A model generated the notes under the pieces. It searched no databases, was not told the DNA's origin, and saw only the letters and a program-made list of their open reading frames with translations. This document shows positions 1-5,775 of a DNA stretch of 6,247 nt, in pieces. This DNA is from Candidatus Hodarchaeota archaeon (GTDB lineage: Archaea; Asgardarchaeota; Heimdallarchaeia; Hodarchaeales; YT1-039), in assembly GCA_016840025.1 (NCBI GenBank), contig JAEOTF010000200.1, positions 1 through 6,247 on the forward strand. Direction: 5' to 3'. The first letter of the stretch is position 1, and every line of letters starts with the position of its first letter. Made by a program: the position numbers and the translations under genes.

Positions 1-35
1 TGATAATTGACAGAAGGAATGGAAGTGGTGGAATA

Positions 36-1607
36 ATGCGTAAAAAAGGAATTGGTGTTAAATTATTAGTTGTTTTTTGTTTTATGGGTCTAGTTATCCC
101 CTTTAAGAGCACTCTTACCTATTCACAAGACATGCAAATACATTCTAGATGTCAGAGGATCTCAAACTCACAAGAATCCACATCAGCGCCTATTGAGGGA
201 TTATTTGATAACCTTATCAATGATCTCTTGACCGAAAAGCAAGTATTCGTCATTTTCTATACAGACTGGTGTAGTTACTGTAAAAAGCAGACACCAATAA
301 TTAAAGAGCTAGAAAAGGACTATGCTGATAAGATAGATTTCATGTATGTTAATGCAGAAGAAAATCCGCAAATGATGCAACATTATGGTATAAATGGATT
401 TCCAACGATGTTTTTGATTAAGGAGAAGAACGAGAAAGGAGATAATTATCTGAAAATCAAAGGTTTTACTAGTAAAAGCGCTTTAACAAATATATTTGAT
501 TATGGTTATGCAAATGTGACAGTTGATAAAGCGAAACAGATAATTAATTCATTGAAAAACGAAATAATTCTTGATGTGCGGACTCCATCGGAATATGAAA
601 CTGCACACATCGCTGGAAGTGTATTAATCCCTCTGGTGGAATTGGAAAATAGAATCGATGAACTTAATAAGAAGGATCTTATAATAGTGCACTGTAAGAA
701 AGGTGGTAGGAGTCAGAAAGCTAGTAACATTTTGGTGGAAAATGGCTTCATAAATATTCATAATATGGTTGGGGGGTTAGATGATTGGCAGGATGCGGGT
801 TTGGCAGTTGTTTCTAACTTAGAAACCCAAACAGTGACTGATATGGGAAGTGAATTACTAAGAATAAGAAAAGAAAAATACAAGGAGATCGTCACTACAG
901 AGTTGATCATTGAAAAATATTTAGAGACTATCATCACAATCAGAAGTAGCAGAATTATCCGCCAGATAGACTGTTCAGTGGAAGCGGATGGCACACCTTG
1001 TGATGATGGTGATCTATGTACCCTTGATGATACTTGTCAAGGTGGTGTATGTGTTGGCGGATCTTTCAAAGATTGTAATGATTGGAATCCCTGTACTGAA
1101 GATACTTGTGAATCAAGTTCAGGAGCCTGTAATAATGATCCGATTGATGCTATCCCCTGCGATGATGGTGATCCCTGTACTATAGGTGATACTTGTCAAA
1201 GTGGTGTATGTACGGGAATCATTAAGGATTGTGATGATGGAAATCCCTGTACCGATGATTCGTGTAATCCAGGTTCTGGAAGCTGTGAAAACACCATCAA
1301 TGTTATGAATGTCTGCGATGATAGCGATCCATGCACAATAGATGATGCTTGTCAACCTGATGGCACATGTACTGGTACTCCAGATAATACCGATTCAGAC
1401 GCAGACACTATACCTGATTGCGCTGATAATTGTCCTGATGATCCAAACACCGACCAAACGGATACTGATGGAGATGGTATCGGTGATGTCTGTGATCCAG
1501 TTGCTGAATTTGAGGTCAATACCGTTTTACTGTTGTGCTTAGGATTTTCAATCATTCTGTCCTTACAGTTTTGGACAATCATTGGATCAAAGAAGAGAAA
1601 TTTTTGA
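36..1607 (+). CDS. Membrane-anchored thioredoxin-rhodanese protein with Cys-rich repeats
   Basis: This 523-residue protein is probably exported and anchored, with its redox domains outside the cell. Residues 1-30 form a signal-like segment (basic start, hydrophobic 8-22). Residues about 55-155 are a thioredoxin fold with the active site WCSYC (Cys79, Cys82) and the cis-proline motif GFPT at 121-124. Residues about 160-260 are a rhodanese domain with LDVR at 179-182 and the catalytic loop HCKKGGRS (Cys220, Arg225). A helical linker (265-310) leads to 24 cysteines between 313 and 486. These lie in alternating repeats resembling the Dictyostelium CTDC type, then an Asp-rich thrombospondin-3-like stretch (450-487). 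A membrane helix (about 494-516) and the tail SKKRNF end it. The ATG at 36 is preceded by a G-rich, ribosome-site-like stretch at 20-31, and no other standard start lies upstream in frame. Disulfide exchange and sulfur transfer are inferred from the domains; the substrate is unknown. Confidence 0.9.
   Translation: MRKKGIGVKLLVVFCFMGLVIPFKSTLTYSQDMQIHSRCQRISNSQESTSAPIEGLFDNLINDLLTEKQVFVIFYTDWCSYCKKQTPIIKELEKDYADKIDFMYVNAEENPQMMQHYGINGFPTMFLIKEKNEKGDNYLKIKGFTSKSALTNIFDYGYANVTVDKAKQIINSLKNEIILDVRTPSEYETAHIAGSVLIPLVELENRIDELNKKDLIIVHCKKGGRSQKASNILVENGFINIHNMVGGLDDWQDAGLAVVSNLETQTVTDMGSELLRIRKEKYKEIVTTELIIEKYLETIITIRSSRIIRQIDCSVEADGTPCDDGDLCTLDDTCQGGVCVGGSFKDCNDWNPCTEDTCESSSGACNNDPIDAIPCDDGDPCTIGDTCQSGVCTGIIKDCDDGNPCTDDSCNPGSGSCENTINVMNVCDDSDPCTIDDACQPDGTCTGTPDNTDSDADTIPDCADNCPDDPNTDQTDTDGDGIGDVCDPVAEFEVNTVLLLCLGFSIILSLQFWTIIGSKKRNF
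996..1376 (+). repeat. Alternating Cys-rich coding repeats (A-B-A-B-A)
   Basis: Inside the thioredoxin-rhodanese gene, two short modules alternate. Module A (residues 321-341, 374-394 and 426-447) follows the pattern CDDGDPCTxxDTCQxGxCxG. Module B (345-367 and 397-419) follows KDCxDxNPCTxDxC and then SGxC. The A-to-A spacing is 52-53 residues. The DNA is also visibly similar between copies: gatgatggtgat recurs at the start of the first two A modules. This suggests growth by tandem duplication. The pattern resembles the Pfam Dictyostelium CTDC repeat; the family assignment is from memory. Confidence 0.75.
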
Positions 1608-1719
1608 TTGATTTATGAAGAAAAGGAACTTCAAATTCTTTTGTCAATGAAAGTATTAACTAGCTTGGTAGAATGAGAATTTATTCAGGTAAATAAAATC
1701 TTTTATTCGCTTAAATGAA

Positions 1720-1725
1720 GGAGAG
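1720..1725 (+). promoter_or_regulatory. Ribosome binding site that sets the start at 1733
   Basis: The purine run GGAGAG ends 7 nt before the ATG at 1733, a normal Shine-Dalgarno spacing. It lies downstream of the alternative ATG at 1715, which has no such site, so it favours the shorter protein. Confidence 0.65.
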
Positions 1726-1732
1726 AACGAGA

Positions 1733-2461
1733 ATGAAAAAAAGAATTCTAGCCATAATTGTATGCTTATTGATTATAATCCCTATATCATATGTGCAGGG
1801 AGTAGGAAATGAATGGGAGATGAAAGCTAAGATAGATGACAAGAAGACCTATGAGTATTCAAAGTGCTTGAAAAATGGAAAAAAAGAAATTGAAGAGTTG
1901 TTCTACAAAGAAGACAACACTGTAATTGGGATTACTGTGGAAAAAGGCACCCAACTTACAGTAAAAATTACCAACATCAATAACACTGATCTTAATGCAT
2001 CAAAGGCGTTTAACACGCGAACATACGGAACAATAACAATAGGGAATCATACCTCTGAAGAAGTGATAATAATATGGTATGCCCAACCTGTCATGGATAA
2101 TTTAACTTTTTGGGAAGAAATAGCTGCAAGCGATCCAATAGTCCATGAAAAATATTGGTGGAAAATAACTGTAGATGATGACCTATTTATTAGTGAAGAG
2201 GAATTCATTTATCCAGATAATTCAACGAAATATAATAAATGGGTTCGCAATTGGAAAACAGGATGGTTAATTAGTCATCATAGTAAGACTACTACGTCTA
2301 ATGGTACTGTGATACACGAAGTTGCCTATGCTGAACTAGAGATGAAAGCAATAAGCAGAGATAATAATTTAATTACTGGTTTTCAAATTTGGTCAGGTGT
2401 ATTATTAACTATCGTATTCATTTTAAAACAACTAAATAAAAGTCCCTCTGATAGTAATTAG
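1733..2461 (+). CDS. Unclassified sequon-rich type I membrane protein
   Basis: I do not recognise a family. The preferred start at 1733 gives 242 residues beginning MKKRILAI, a classic signal-peptide start; an ATG six codons upstream (1715) lacks a ribosome site. A hydrophobic segment covers about the first 20 residues. An ectodomain of about 190 residues follows, rich in beta-prone sequence and aromatic residues (a WYAQP segment, then KYWWK). A membrane helix lies near the C-terminus (GVLLTIVFILK), followed by a short polar tail. The ectodomain carries six N-X-S/T sequons (Asn 89, 94, 111, 129, 169 and 196, counted from the 1715 start), as expected for an archaeal surface glycoprotein. It has one cysteine outside the signal, so no internal disulfide. 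It follows the thioredoxin-rhodanese gene by about 125 nt, so co-transcription is possible but not shown. Confidence 0.8.
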   Translation: MKKRILAIIVCLLIIIPISYVQGVGNEWEMKAKIDDKKTYEYSKCLKNGKKEIEELFYKEDNTVIGITVEKGTQLTVKITNINNTDLNASKAFNTRTYGTITIGNHTSEEVIIIWYAQPVMDNLTFWEEIAASDPIVHEKYWWKITVDDDLFISEEEFIYPDNSTKYNKWVRNWKTGWLISHHSKTTTSNGTVIHEVAYAELEMKAISRDNNLITGFQIWSGVLLTIVFILKQLNKSPSDSN

Positions 2462-2487
2462 TGTTAAGGGAAAAATTAAATTATAGA

Positions 2488-2506
2488 TTCTTTCTTTTTT
2501 CCTTTT
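2488..2506 (+). terminator. T-rich archaeal-type termination tract
   Basis: A 19-nt stretch on the plus strand contains only T and C, with a run of six T, 27 nt after the stop codon of the sequon-rich membrane protein. Archaeal polymerase commonly terminates at such U-tracts without a hairpin. The function is inferred from composition and position. Confidence 0.5.
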
Positions 2507-2565
2507 AGATATTAAAATCATGTGAAAATCAATACAGATTTGCTTTGATTTGTTGGCACTGTTCA

Positions 2566-2602
2566 ATTTTATTATAGTGTTGAAATGAGAAAGGATTTAA
2601 AC
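2566..2602 (+). promoter_or_regulatory. Candidate TATA region of the nucleotidyltransferase operon
   Basis: Two AT-rich boxes are possible TATA elements: attttattata at 2566-2576 and tttaaac at 2596-2602, the latter after the A-rich gaaagg. With usual archaeal spacing, the first would start transcription near 2597 and the second near 2624. Both predict that the ATG at 2585 is not within the message and that translation begins at 2624. A 7-bp inverted repeat (AAATCAA at 2526-2532, TTGATTT at 2545-2551) lies just upstream and could be an operator, but may be chance in such AT-rich DNA. Confidence 0.35.
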
Positions 2603-2623
2603 TTGACATTAGTATTTCTTTTT

Positions 2624-2782
2624 ATGGAAGATAATATAAGAAATCTTGACAAAGTGAGATTTCAGGCAATTAAGCGCCAAGCTTTATACAATCAAAAAAT
2701 AGATCCTGAAAAGAGAATCTCAATAGCAATGGATCATTTAGAAGGCTTAAGACAACTTAAACGTCAAGCAGAGAGAATTTAA
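2624..2782 (+). CDS. Small helical protein paired with nucleotidyltransferase
   Basis: This is a 52-residue, charged, probably all-helical protein with a PEKRISIAMDHLE segment and a Lys/Arg-rich end. I know no precise family. Small helical proteins of this kind often sit directly before minimal nucleotidyltransferases, where they may be the partner or antitoxin; that role is inferred here. Its stop is one base before the next gene, so translation is probably coupled. An in-frame ATG at 2585 would add 13 residues including a hydrophobic LTLVFLF stretch. I prefer 2624 because neither start has a ribosome site, candidate TATA boxes place the transcript start after 2585, and the extra hydrophobic residues look out of place. 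Confidence 0.6.
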   Translation: MEDNIRNLDKVRFQAIKRQALYNQKIDPEKRISIAMDHLEGLRQLKRQAERI

Positions 2783-2783
2783 G

Positions 2784-3332
2784 TTGAGACGATTTGATGA
2801 ATTAATTTTATTAGTTGGTCAATATTTTTTAGAAAAAAATATTCGCTATGCTATTCGGGGTGGAGTAGCGGTGTTATTTCAAGGACGGTTTAGGACAACA
2901 GAAGATATAGATGTTATTGTTAATCCTGAGAAATTTAATATACAAGACTTTGTTGATTTTTGCGAAGAAATTAAGTTAACTGTCGATCCATATGATTTAC
3001 AAGAAGGTCTAACGGATAGAAGTCAAATCACATTAATGGATTTTCCCAATAGCATTAGAATTGATATGCGATACGCTTTTACTGAGTGGGATAAAGGCGC
3101 TATTAAACAAGCAGAGATATTTTCATACAAGAATCAGAAAATTTACGTTATTAATCCAGAATATCTAATTGTAAATAAAATCTATAAAGGTGGGAGAATT
3201 GATATAGAAGACGCCTATTCTGTCTATTTTCAAAATAAATTGCGGATTGATTTTAAACTAATGGAACAATTAGCCGATTTACTTGATGTAAAAAGAGAAT
3301 TAAATGCGTTTTTAAAGAAAGAATTAGAATGA
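2784..3332 (+). CDS. Minimal nucleotidyltransferase-fold protein (AbiEii/DUF6036-like)
   Basis: This 182-residue protein has the signature of the polymerase-beta-type nucleotidyltransferase fold. It shows a GG turn at Gly26-Gly27 (RGGVAVLFQG), the metal-binding pair DID at Asp41/Asp43 preceded by RTTE, and a likely third acidic residue Asp94 in IRIDM. A C-terminal EYLIVNK then RIDIEDAY (126-145) matches the Lys and Asp positions common in AbiEii-like and MNT proteins. Such proteins transfer a nucleotide to RNA or protein and often act as toxins or antitoxins; the target here is unknown. It begins with TTG, the only standard start codon in frame after a stop at 2748-2750. It lies one base after the small helical gene, with only a weak purine-rich site upstream. 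Fold confidence is high; biological role is low. Confidence 0.8.
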   Translation: MRRFDELILLVGQYFLEKNIRYAIRGGVAVLFQGRFRTTEDIDVIVNPEKFNIQDFVDFCEEIKLTVDPYDLQEGLTDRSQITLMDFPNSIRIDMRYAFTEWDKGAIKQAEIFSYKNQKIYVINPEYLIVNKIYKGGRIDIEDAYSVYFQNKLRIDFKLMEQLADLLDVKRELNAFLKKELE

Positions 3333-3409
3333 GAAATTTGATGGTGTAAAGAGTACGTGGAGTTATTTCCTACAATCCAATTCTAATGACCATTGATAGA
3401 TTACAACTT

Positions 3410-3439
3410 AAAATAAGAGAGGAAGAGAGAGTGAAGAGA
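3410..3439 (-). terminator. Pyrimidine/T-rich tract, possible terminator
   Basis: Read on the minus strand, this stretch is almost wholly C and T and ends in ttatttt, 24-53 nt after the stop of the minus-strand membrane protein. On the plus strand it shows 17 uninterrupted purines (3415-3431). A termination role is inferred. The rest of the convergent gap (3333-3462) shows no gene. Confidence 0.3.
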
Positions 3440-3462
3440 TACTAAAGCTAAATCTAAAGGTC

Positions 3463-4272
3463 TTAATTAGAGATTTTAGTAGATTTTTTTCTTCTTATTA
3501 CAATTAATGTAATAATTGGTATACTAATAAGCAGAAGAACAATAAATTGGACAATATCCTCTATAAGAATAATTCCATTGTTCACTACGGATACATCTGT
3601 ATTGCTATGAGCAAAGGAGAGACAATGACCCAGCTGGGCAGCTGCTCCAGTCGGATTTTCACTAGGCCAAGTTGCAGAGACAGAACTTTCAGCATTGTTA
3701 TTGACCCAAAACCAGATTGCAAAATCATTGAATCTGTCCAACATGGGTATACCAACATCTGCTCTTGGAAGTTGAACTTCAGTGTTCGTATTTCCAGTAT
3801 TACCTGCATAGAAAGTATAACTAGAGGTTTTATTTGTACCTGCATCCCAATTACTTCCTGAAGCAGTATAAAAAGTAACATCAGAGGAACTGTCGATGCA
3901 AAAAGCACGATCTGGAAGATTCACACCACTAAAGTACGCTCCACCAATGGTTGCAGTCGCTCCTGTAGAATCACTAGGATTTAGATCAAAAGCAACATAA
4001 CAGTTATCAGTTTCAGTATTAACCCCGATGAAAGCTACATAGAAATCAAATAGATCCCAAGTTAGAAGAAAAGTAATCCCCCCATCGGTACCGAGGTATT
4101 CATCAGACTCCCATTCAGCGCCATCTGCCTGTGGGGTTGCATTTTCAATAGTCCCACCTGAACAATCAGGAGAAGTAGCTGCATAAGCATGTCCAGAAGT
4201 AACACAAACTAAGGAGAGAAGAGTTATATAACCAACTAGTATAAAAAAACGAGTTATTTTGAAATTATCCAC
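3463..4272 (-). CDS. Type I membrane protein with possible CBM9/DOMON-like ectodomain
   Basis: This 269-residue protein has a clear signal peptide (hydrophobic about 9-25, likely cleavage after the GHAYA segment at 28-32). An ectodomain of about 200 residues follows, then a membrane helix at about 238-259 and a basic tail RRKKSTK. The ectodomain order suggests a CBM9 or DOMON-like beta sandwich: an early DGAEW (50-54), a TWDLFDFYVAF strand pair (71-81), a YVAFDLNP segment (92-99), an EVQLPRADVG segment (165-174) and FAIWFWVNNN (184-193). Those families bind sugars, heme or similar ligands, but no binding residues can be assigned here. Four ectodomain cysteines (37, 91, 125, 217) could form two disulfides, and Asn44 and Asn147 are sequons. 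The start is GTG at 4272; an in-frame stop lies shortly upstream and the promoter fits a leaderless message. The domain assignment is tentative. Confidence 0.75.
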   Translation of the reverse strand: MDNFKITRFFILVGYITLLSLVCVTSGHAYAATSPDCSGGTIENATPQADGAEWESDEYLGTDGGITFLLTWDLFDFYVAFIGVNTETDNCYVAFDLNPSDSTGATATIGGAYFSGVNLPDRAFCIDSSSDVTFYTASGSNWDAGTNKTSSYTFYAGNTGNTNTEVQLPRADVGIPMLDRFNDFAIWFWVNNNAESSVSATWPSENPTGAAAQLGHCLSFAHSNTDVSVVNNGIILIEDIVQFIVLLLISIPIITLIVIRRKKSTKISN

Positions 4273-4293
4273 CAGAGTAAACAGATTATCCTA

Positions 4294-4310
4294 TTTTATA
4301 AGTCATTTTC
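4294..4310 (-). promoter_or_regulatory. Archaeal BRE/TATA promoter for leaderless GTG gene
   Basis: On the minus strand, gaaaatga (BRE-like, 4303-4310) is followed by cttataaaa (4294-4302). The TATA centre is about 25 nt before the GTG at 4272, which places the predicted transcription start at or next to the start codon. There is no ribosome binding site near the GTG. Both facts support a leaderless transcript and an archaeal host. Confidence 0.6.
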
Positions 4311-4376
4311 TCTTCATTATTGTAAGTAATTATTTCCGATAACCTTATTACTTTCTGAAAAATATAATATTCTGAA

Positions 4377-4631
4377 ATGATAGAATTTGTCAGTAAAGTT
4401 GGAACACGAGGAGAGATTTACGTCCCTAAGAAATATCGTGAACAATTAGGAATAAAGCCAAATTCTCAAATTCTGATTAAAATATTAGAAAATGGGCATA
4501 TAATGATCAGCCCTATTCAAACTATTAGTGATTTACTCAAATCATCGCGTCCAAGGATCAAAGTAGATCCAAAACAAGTAGAAAAACACTCAGAAGAGAT
4601 CCAAAATAAAATGATGAGCGAGGAGAACTAA
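4377..4631 (+). CDS. AbrB/SpoVT-type antitoxin (VapB-like)
   Basis: This 84-residue protein has the swapped-hairpin AbrB DNA-binding domain at about residues 4-48. The pattern is KVGTRGEIYVPKKYREQLGI, then an ILIKILENGHIMISP strand region. The charged C-terminal part (49-84) is of the kind that wraps a toxin partner. Antitoxins of this family neutralise a PIN ribonuclease and repress their own operon. The gene directly precedes a PIN-domain gene on the same strand and its last codons contain that gene's ribosome site. The ATG at 4377 matches the normal family N-terminus. An AT-rich tract (4358-4370) lies very close to the ATG; a weaker cttatta at 4344-4350 is better placed for a TATA box. VapB is the likely functional class, not a confirmed orthologue. 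Confidence 0.85.
   Translation: MIEFVSKVGTRGEIYVPKKYREQLGIKPNSQILIKILENGHIMISPIQTISDLLKSSRPRIKVDPKQVEKHSEEIQNKMMSEEN
4620..4625 (+). promoter_or_regulatory. Ribosome binding site pointing to an ATC start at 4633
   Basis: GAGGAG is the strongest Shine-Dalgarno match in the window and lies within the last codons of the antitoxin gene. It is 7 nt before an in-frame ATC (4633) but 43 nt before the first in-frame ATG (4669). It therefore supports initiation upstream of that ATG. Confidence 0.65.
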
Positions 4632-4632
4632 T

Positions 4633-5133
4633 ATCTCGAAAAATATTCTGTTTGATACATCATTTTTAATGCCAATTTTTTCTCTAGATATTGGTATTCC
4701 CAAAATTGAGAAAGAAATAGCAGCATTATTGGATAACAACCAAATTACATTATTATTTTCACCAGTGTCACTGATTGAAATAAAATGGGAAATATTACGC
4801 CAAATCAAGAGAAGTGATAATGTAGAAGAATTTCATCGTAATTATCAAGATGGATTAAGAGTTCTTGCTACTGATAAAAATGCGATAGAAGTACCTTTGA
4901 CTGATTTTGCTGTTGATGATATAACAATTGCATTGAGAAATCAAGGGCATAAAGATTACTTTGATACTGTAATTGGAGCAAAAGCAATATTATATGCAAA
5001 TTACCTCTTAACAATGGATGAGGGTTTAATTAGACAGATAAAATTATATTATAACAAAAATACAATTGCTAATGAGAACCAAATCCTAATGGGGAACTGG
5101 AAAGTATTCTTAAAATATATAAAGTCATACTGA
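4633..5133 (+). CDS. PIN-domain ribonuclease toxin (VapC-like), non-canonical start
   Basis: PIN toxins cut RNA through a cluster of acidic residues. The first in-frame ATG (4669) gives 154 residues beginning MPIFSLDIG, but this cuts into the domain. The frame upstream reads ISKNILFDTSFL, the typical first PIN strand with its catalytic Asp (codon 4654-4656). The remaining acidic positions are Glu37 (SLIEIK), Asp96 and Asp99 (KDYFDT) and Asp117 (TMDEG), counted from that ATG. A stop at 4615-4617 bounds the frame, and no ATG, GTG or TTG exists between it and 4669. I place the start at ATC 4633, which is one base after the antitoxin stop and 7 nt after GAGGAG; this gives 166 residues. Alternatives are ATT at 4645, CTG at 4648, a mutated ATG (inactive toxin), or an assembly error. 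The PIN identity is firm; the start is not. Confidence 0.8.
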   Translation: MSKNILFDTSFLMPIFSLDIGIPKIEKEIAALLDNNQITLLFSPVSLIEIKWEILRQIKRSDNVEEFHRNYQDGLRVLATDKNAIEVPLTDFAVDDITIALRNQGHKDYFDTVIGAKAILYANYLLTMDEGLIRQIKLYYNKNTIANENQILMGNWKVFLKYIKSY

Positions 5134-5142
5134 GCTTTAAAC

Positions 5143-5211
5143 ACAGTAGATCACCCTTCCAAATTACGTAATAAGTAGTATGGTTCTAAGAATTAAATAG
5201 AACTCTACTGT
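5143..5211. repeat. Hairpin with a competing upstream pairing arm
   Basis: After the PIN gene, AGTAG (5174-5178) and GTTCTA (5183-5188) pair with TAGAAC (5198-5203) and CTACT (5205-5209). This makes an 11-bp stem with a small internal loop and a 9-nt apical loop. The outer 3' arm, TCTACTGT (5204-5211), is also a perfect complement of ACAGTAGA at 5143-5150, so two exclusive structures are possible. A 10-bp palindrome, ATTACGTAAT (5163-5172), lies between. No T-run follows on the plus strand, so this is not a standard terminator. No gene is evident in 5134-5226. Confidence 0.4.
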
Positions 5212-5226
5212 TACAGCTTCCTTATA

Positions 5227-5319
5227 CTATGAAACTGATTTTAGATGGAATTCCTGAGGAAAATCTTCTAGCCTGAGATAGTCAGCCCAGCTGCCCACTT
5301 TTATCGCATAAATATTCAT
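5227..5319 (-). CDS. Doubtful 30-codon ORF after the AHSA1 gene
   Basis: An ATG at 5319, five bases after the AHSA1 stop codon, opens a frame of 30 codons ending in TAG at 5227-5229. The peptide starts MNIYAIKVGSW and continues with an acidic and aromatic segment (LEDFPQEF) that looks protein-like, but I recognise no family. No ribosome site is visible, so it could only be reached by coupled translation. It could be a tiny downstream gene, a gene remnant or a chance frame. Confidence 0.2.
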   Translation of the reverse strand: MNIYAIKVGSWADYLRLEDFPQEFHLKSVS

Positions 5320-5324
5320 CCAAT

Positions 5325-5765
5325 CTATTTGGATTCCAGAAATTTCTTCAAGCTCCCTAAAACATTGTTCCATTGTTCTTCATGCCATTTTCTGGCGTTG
5401 TTCCAGTCTGACGAAGTCCCCCATCCTTCATGCTCAAATTTCACTTTTGTCTTTCCTTCATCCTTAGAGAATTCCACTTTCACTGTAGTAAGAGAGGAAG
5501 GATTATTCATAATGTCTGCAAACTGACCTGGACCCTTCCATGTGAATTCTAGGACTTTAAATTTCTCTACCTTGGTGAAGACACAACCCTGAGTGCTCTC
5601 ATGACTATGATTAGTCCGATCAAAAAAGAGTTCAAACGGACCACCAACGCGCGGCTCTATATTCGCTTCTGGGGGAAACCATTTCGTTATTACATCATTC
5701 TTTGTCCATGCTTCCCATACGGAATCTATAGAAGAATTTATTGCGATTTCTAAACCTATTTTCAT
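5325..5765 (-). CDS. AHSA1-family SRPBCC protein
   Basis: This 146-residue protein belongs to the SRPBCC (START-like, helix-grip) fold, AHSA1-like group, which has a deep hydrophobic cavity for a small ligand. It shows the family's opening IAINSSIDSVWEAWT, then WFPPEANIEPRVGGPFEL, the strand KVLEFTWKGPG, and the closing KVKFEHEGW with a C-terminal helix ending LGSLKKFLESK. It is full length for the family. A TTG eight codons upstream (5789) could start the frame, but ATG 5765 fits the family N-terminus and has AGGGG 10 nt before it. The ligand and reaction are unknown; the Hsp90-activator name comes from eukaryotic relatives and need not apply. It lies downstream of an HxlR-type regulator on the same strand. 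A similar arrangement is common in bacteria with ArsR regulators, so regulation by the neighbour is plausible. Confidence 0.85.
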   Translation of the reverse strand: MKIGLEIAINSSIDSVWEAWTKNDVITKWFPPEANIEPRVGGPFELFFDRTNHSHESTQGCVFTKVEKFKVLEFTWKGPGQFADIMNNPSSLTTVKVEFSKDEGKTKVKFEHEGWGTSSDWNNARKWHEEQWNNVLGSLKKFLESK

Positions 5766-5775
5766 GCATACACAA

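Noticed and set aside
758..994. Minus-strand open frame opposite the rhodanese end and helical linker
   Set aside because: It is a hydrophobic antisense frame within a continuous conserved gene.
996..1376. Regular repeats considered as a CRISPR array
   Set aside because: The repeats are in frame within a protein, imperfect, and encode Cys-rich modules without constant repeats separated by unique spacers.
988..1582. Several open frames on both strands over the Cys-rich repeat region (for example 988-1185 +, 1119-1355 -, 1342-1542 +, 1352-1582 -)
   Set aside because: They are by-products of the repetitive Asp/Gly/Cys codons of the main gene, lack ribosome sites and show no domain-like sequence.
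3629..3638. CCCAGCTGGG palindrome
   Set aside because: It lies inside a coding region, is only 10 bp, and has no second copy or linked element.
3547..3908. Open frames 3547-3861 (+) and 3585-3908 (-) within the minus-strand membrane protein
   Set aside because: They overlap a gene with a clear signal peptide and membrane anchor, and their products show no recognisable organisation.
4363..4368. TATAAT resembling a bacterial -10 box before the antitoxin gene
   Set aside because: No -35 element lies at the right distance, and other promoters in the window look archaeal; AT-rich chance is likely.
4590..4808. Minus-strand open frame across the antitoxin-toxin junction
   Set aside because: It is antisense to both conserved genes and shows no family features.
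5329..5526. Plus-strand open frame opposite the AHSA1 gene
   Set aside because: It lies wholly antisense to a well-conserved domain and its product is rich in Phe/Ser as expected from the reverse strand.
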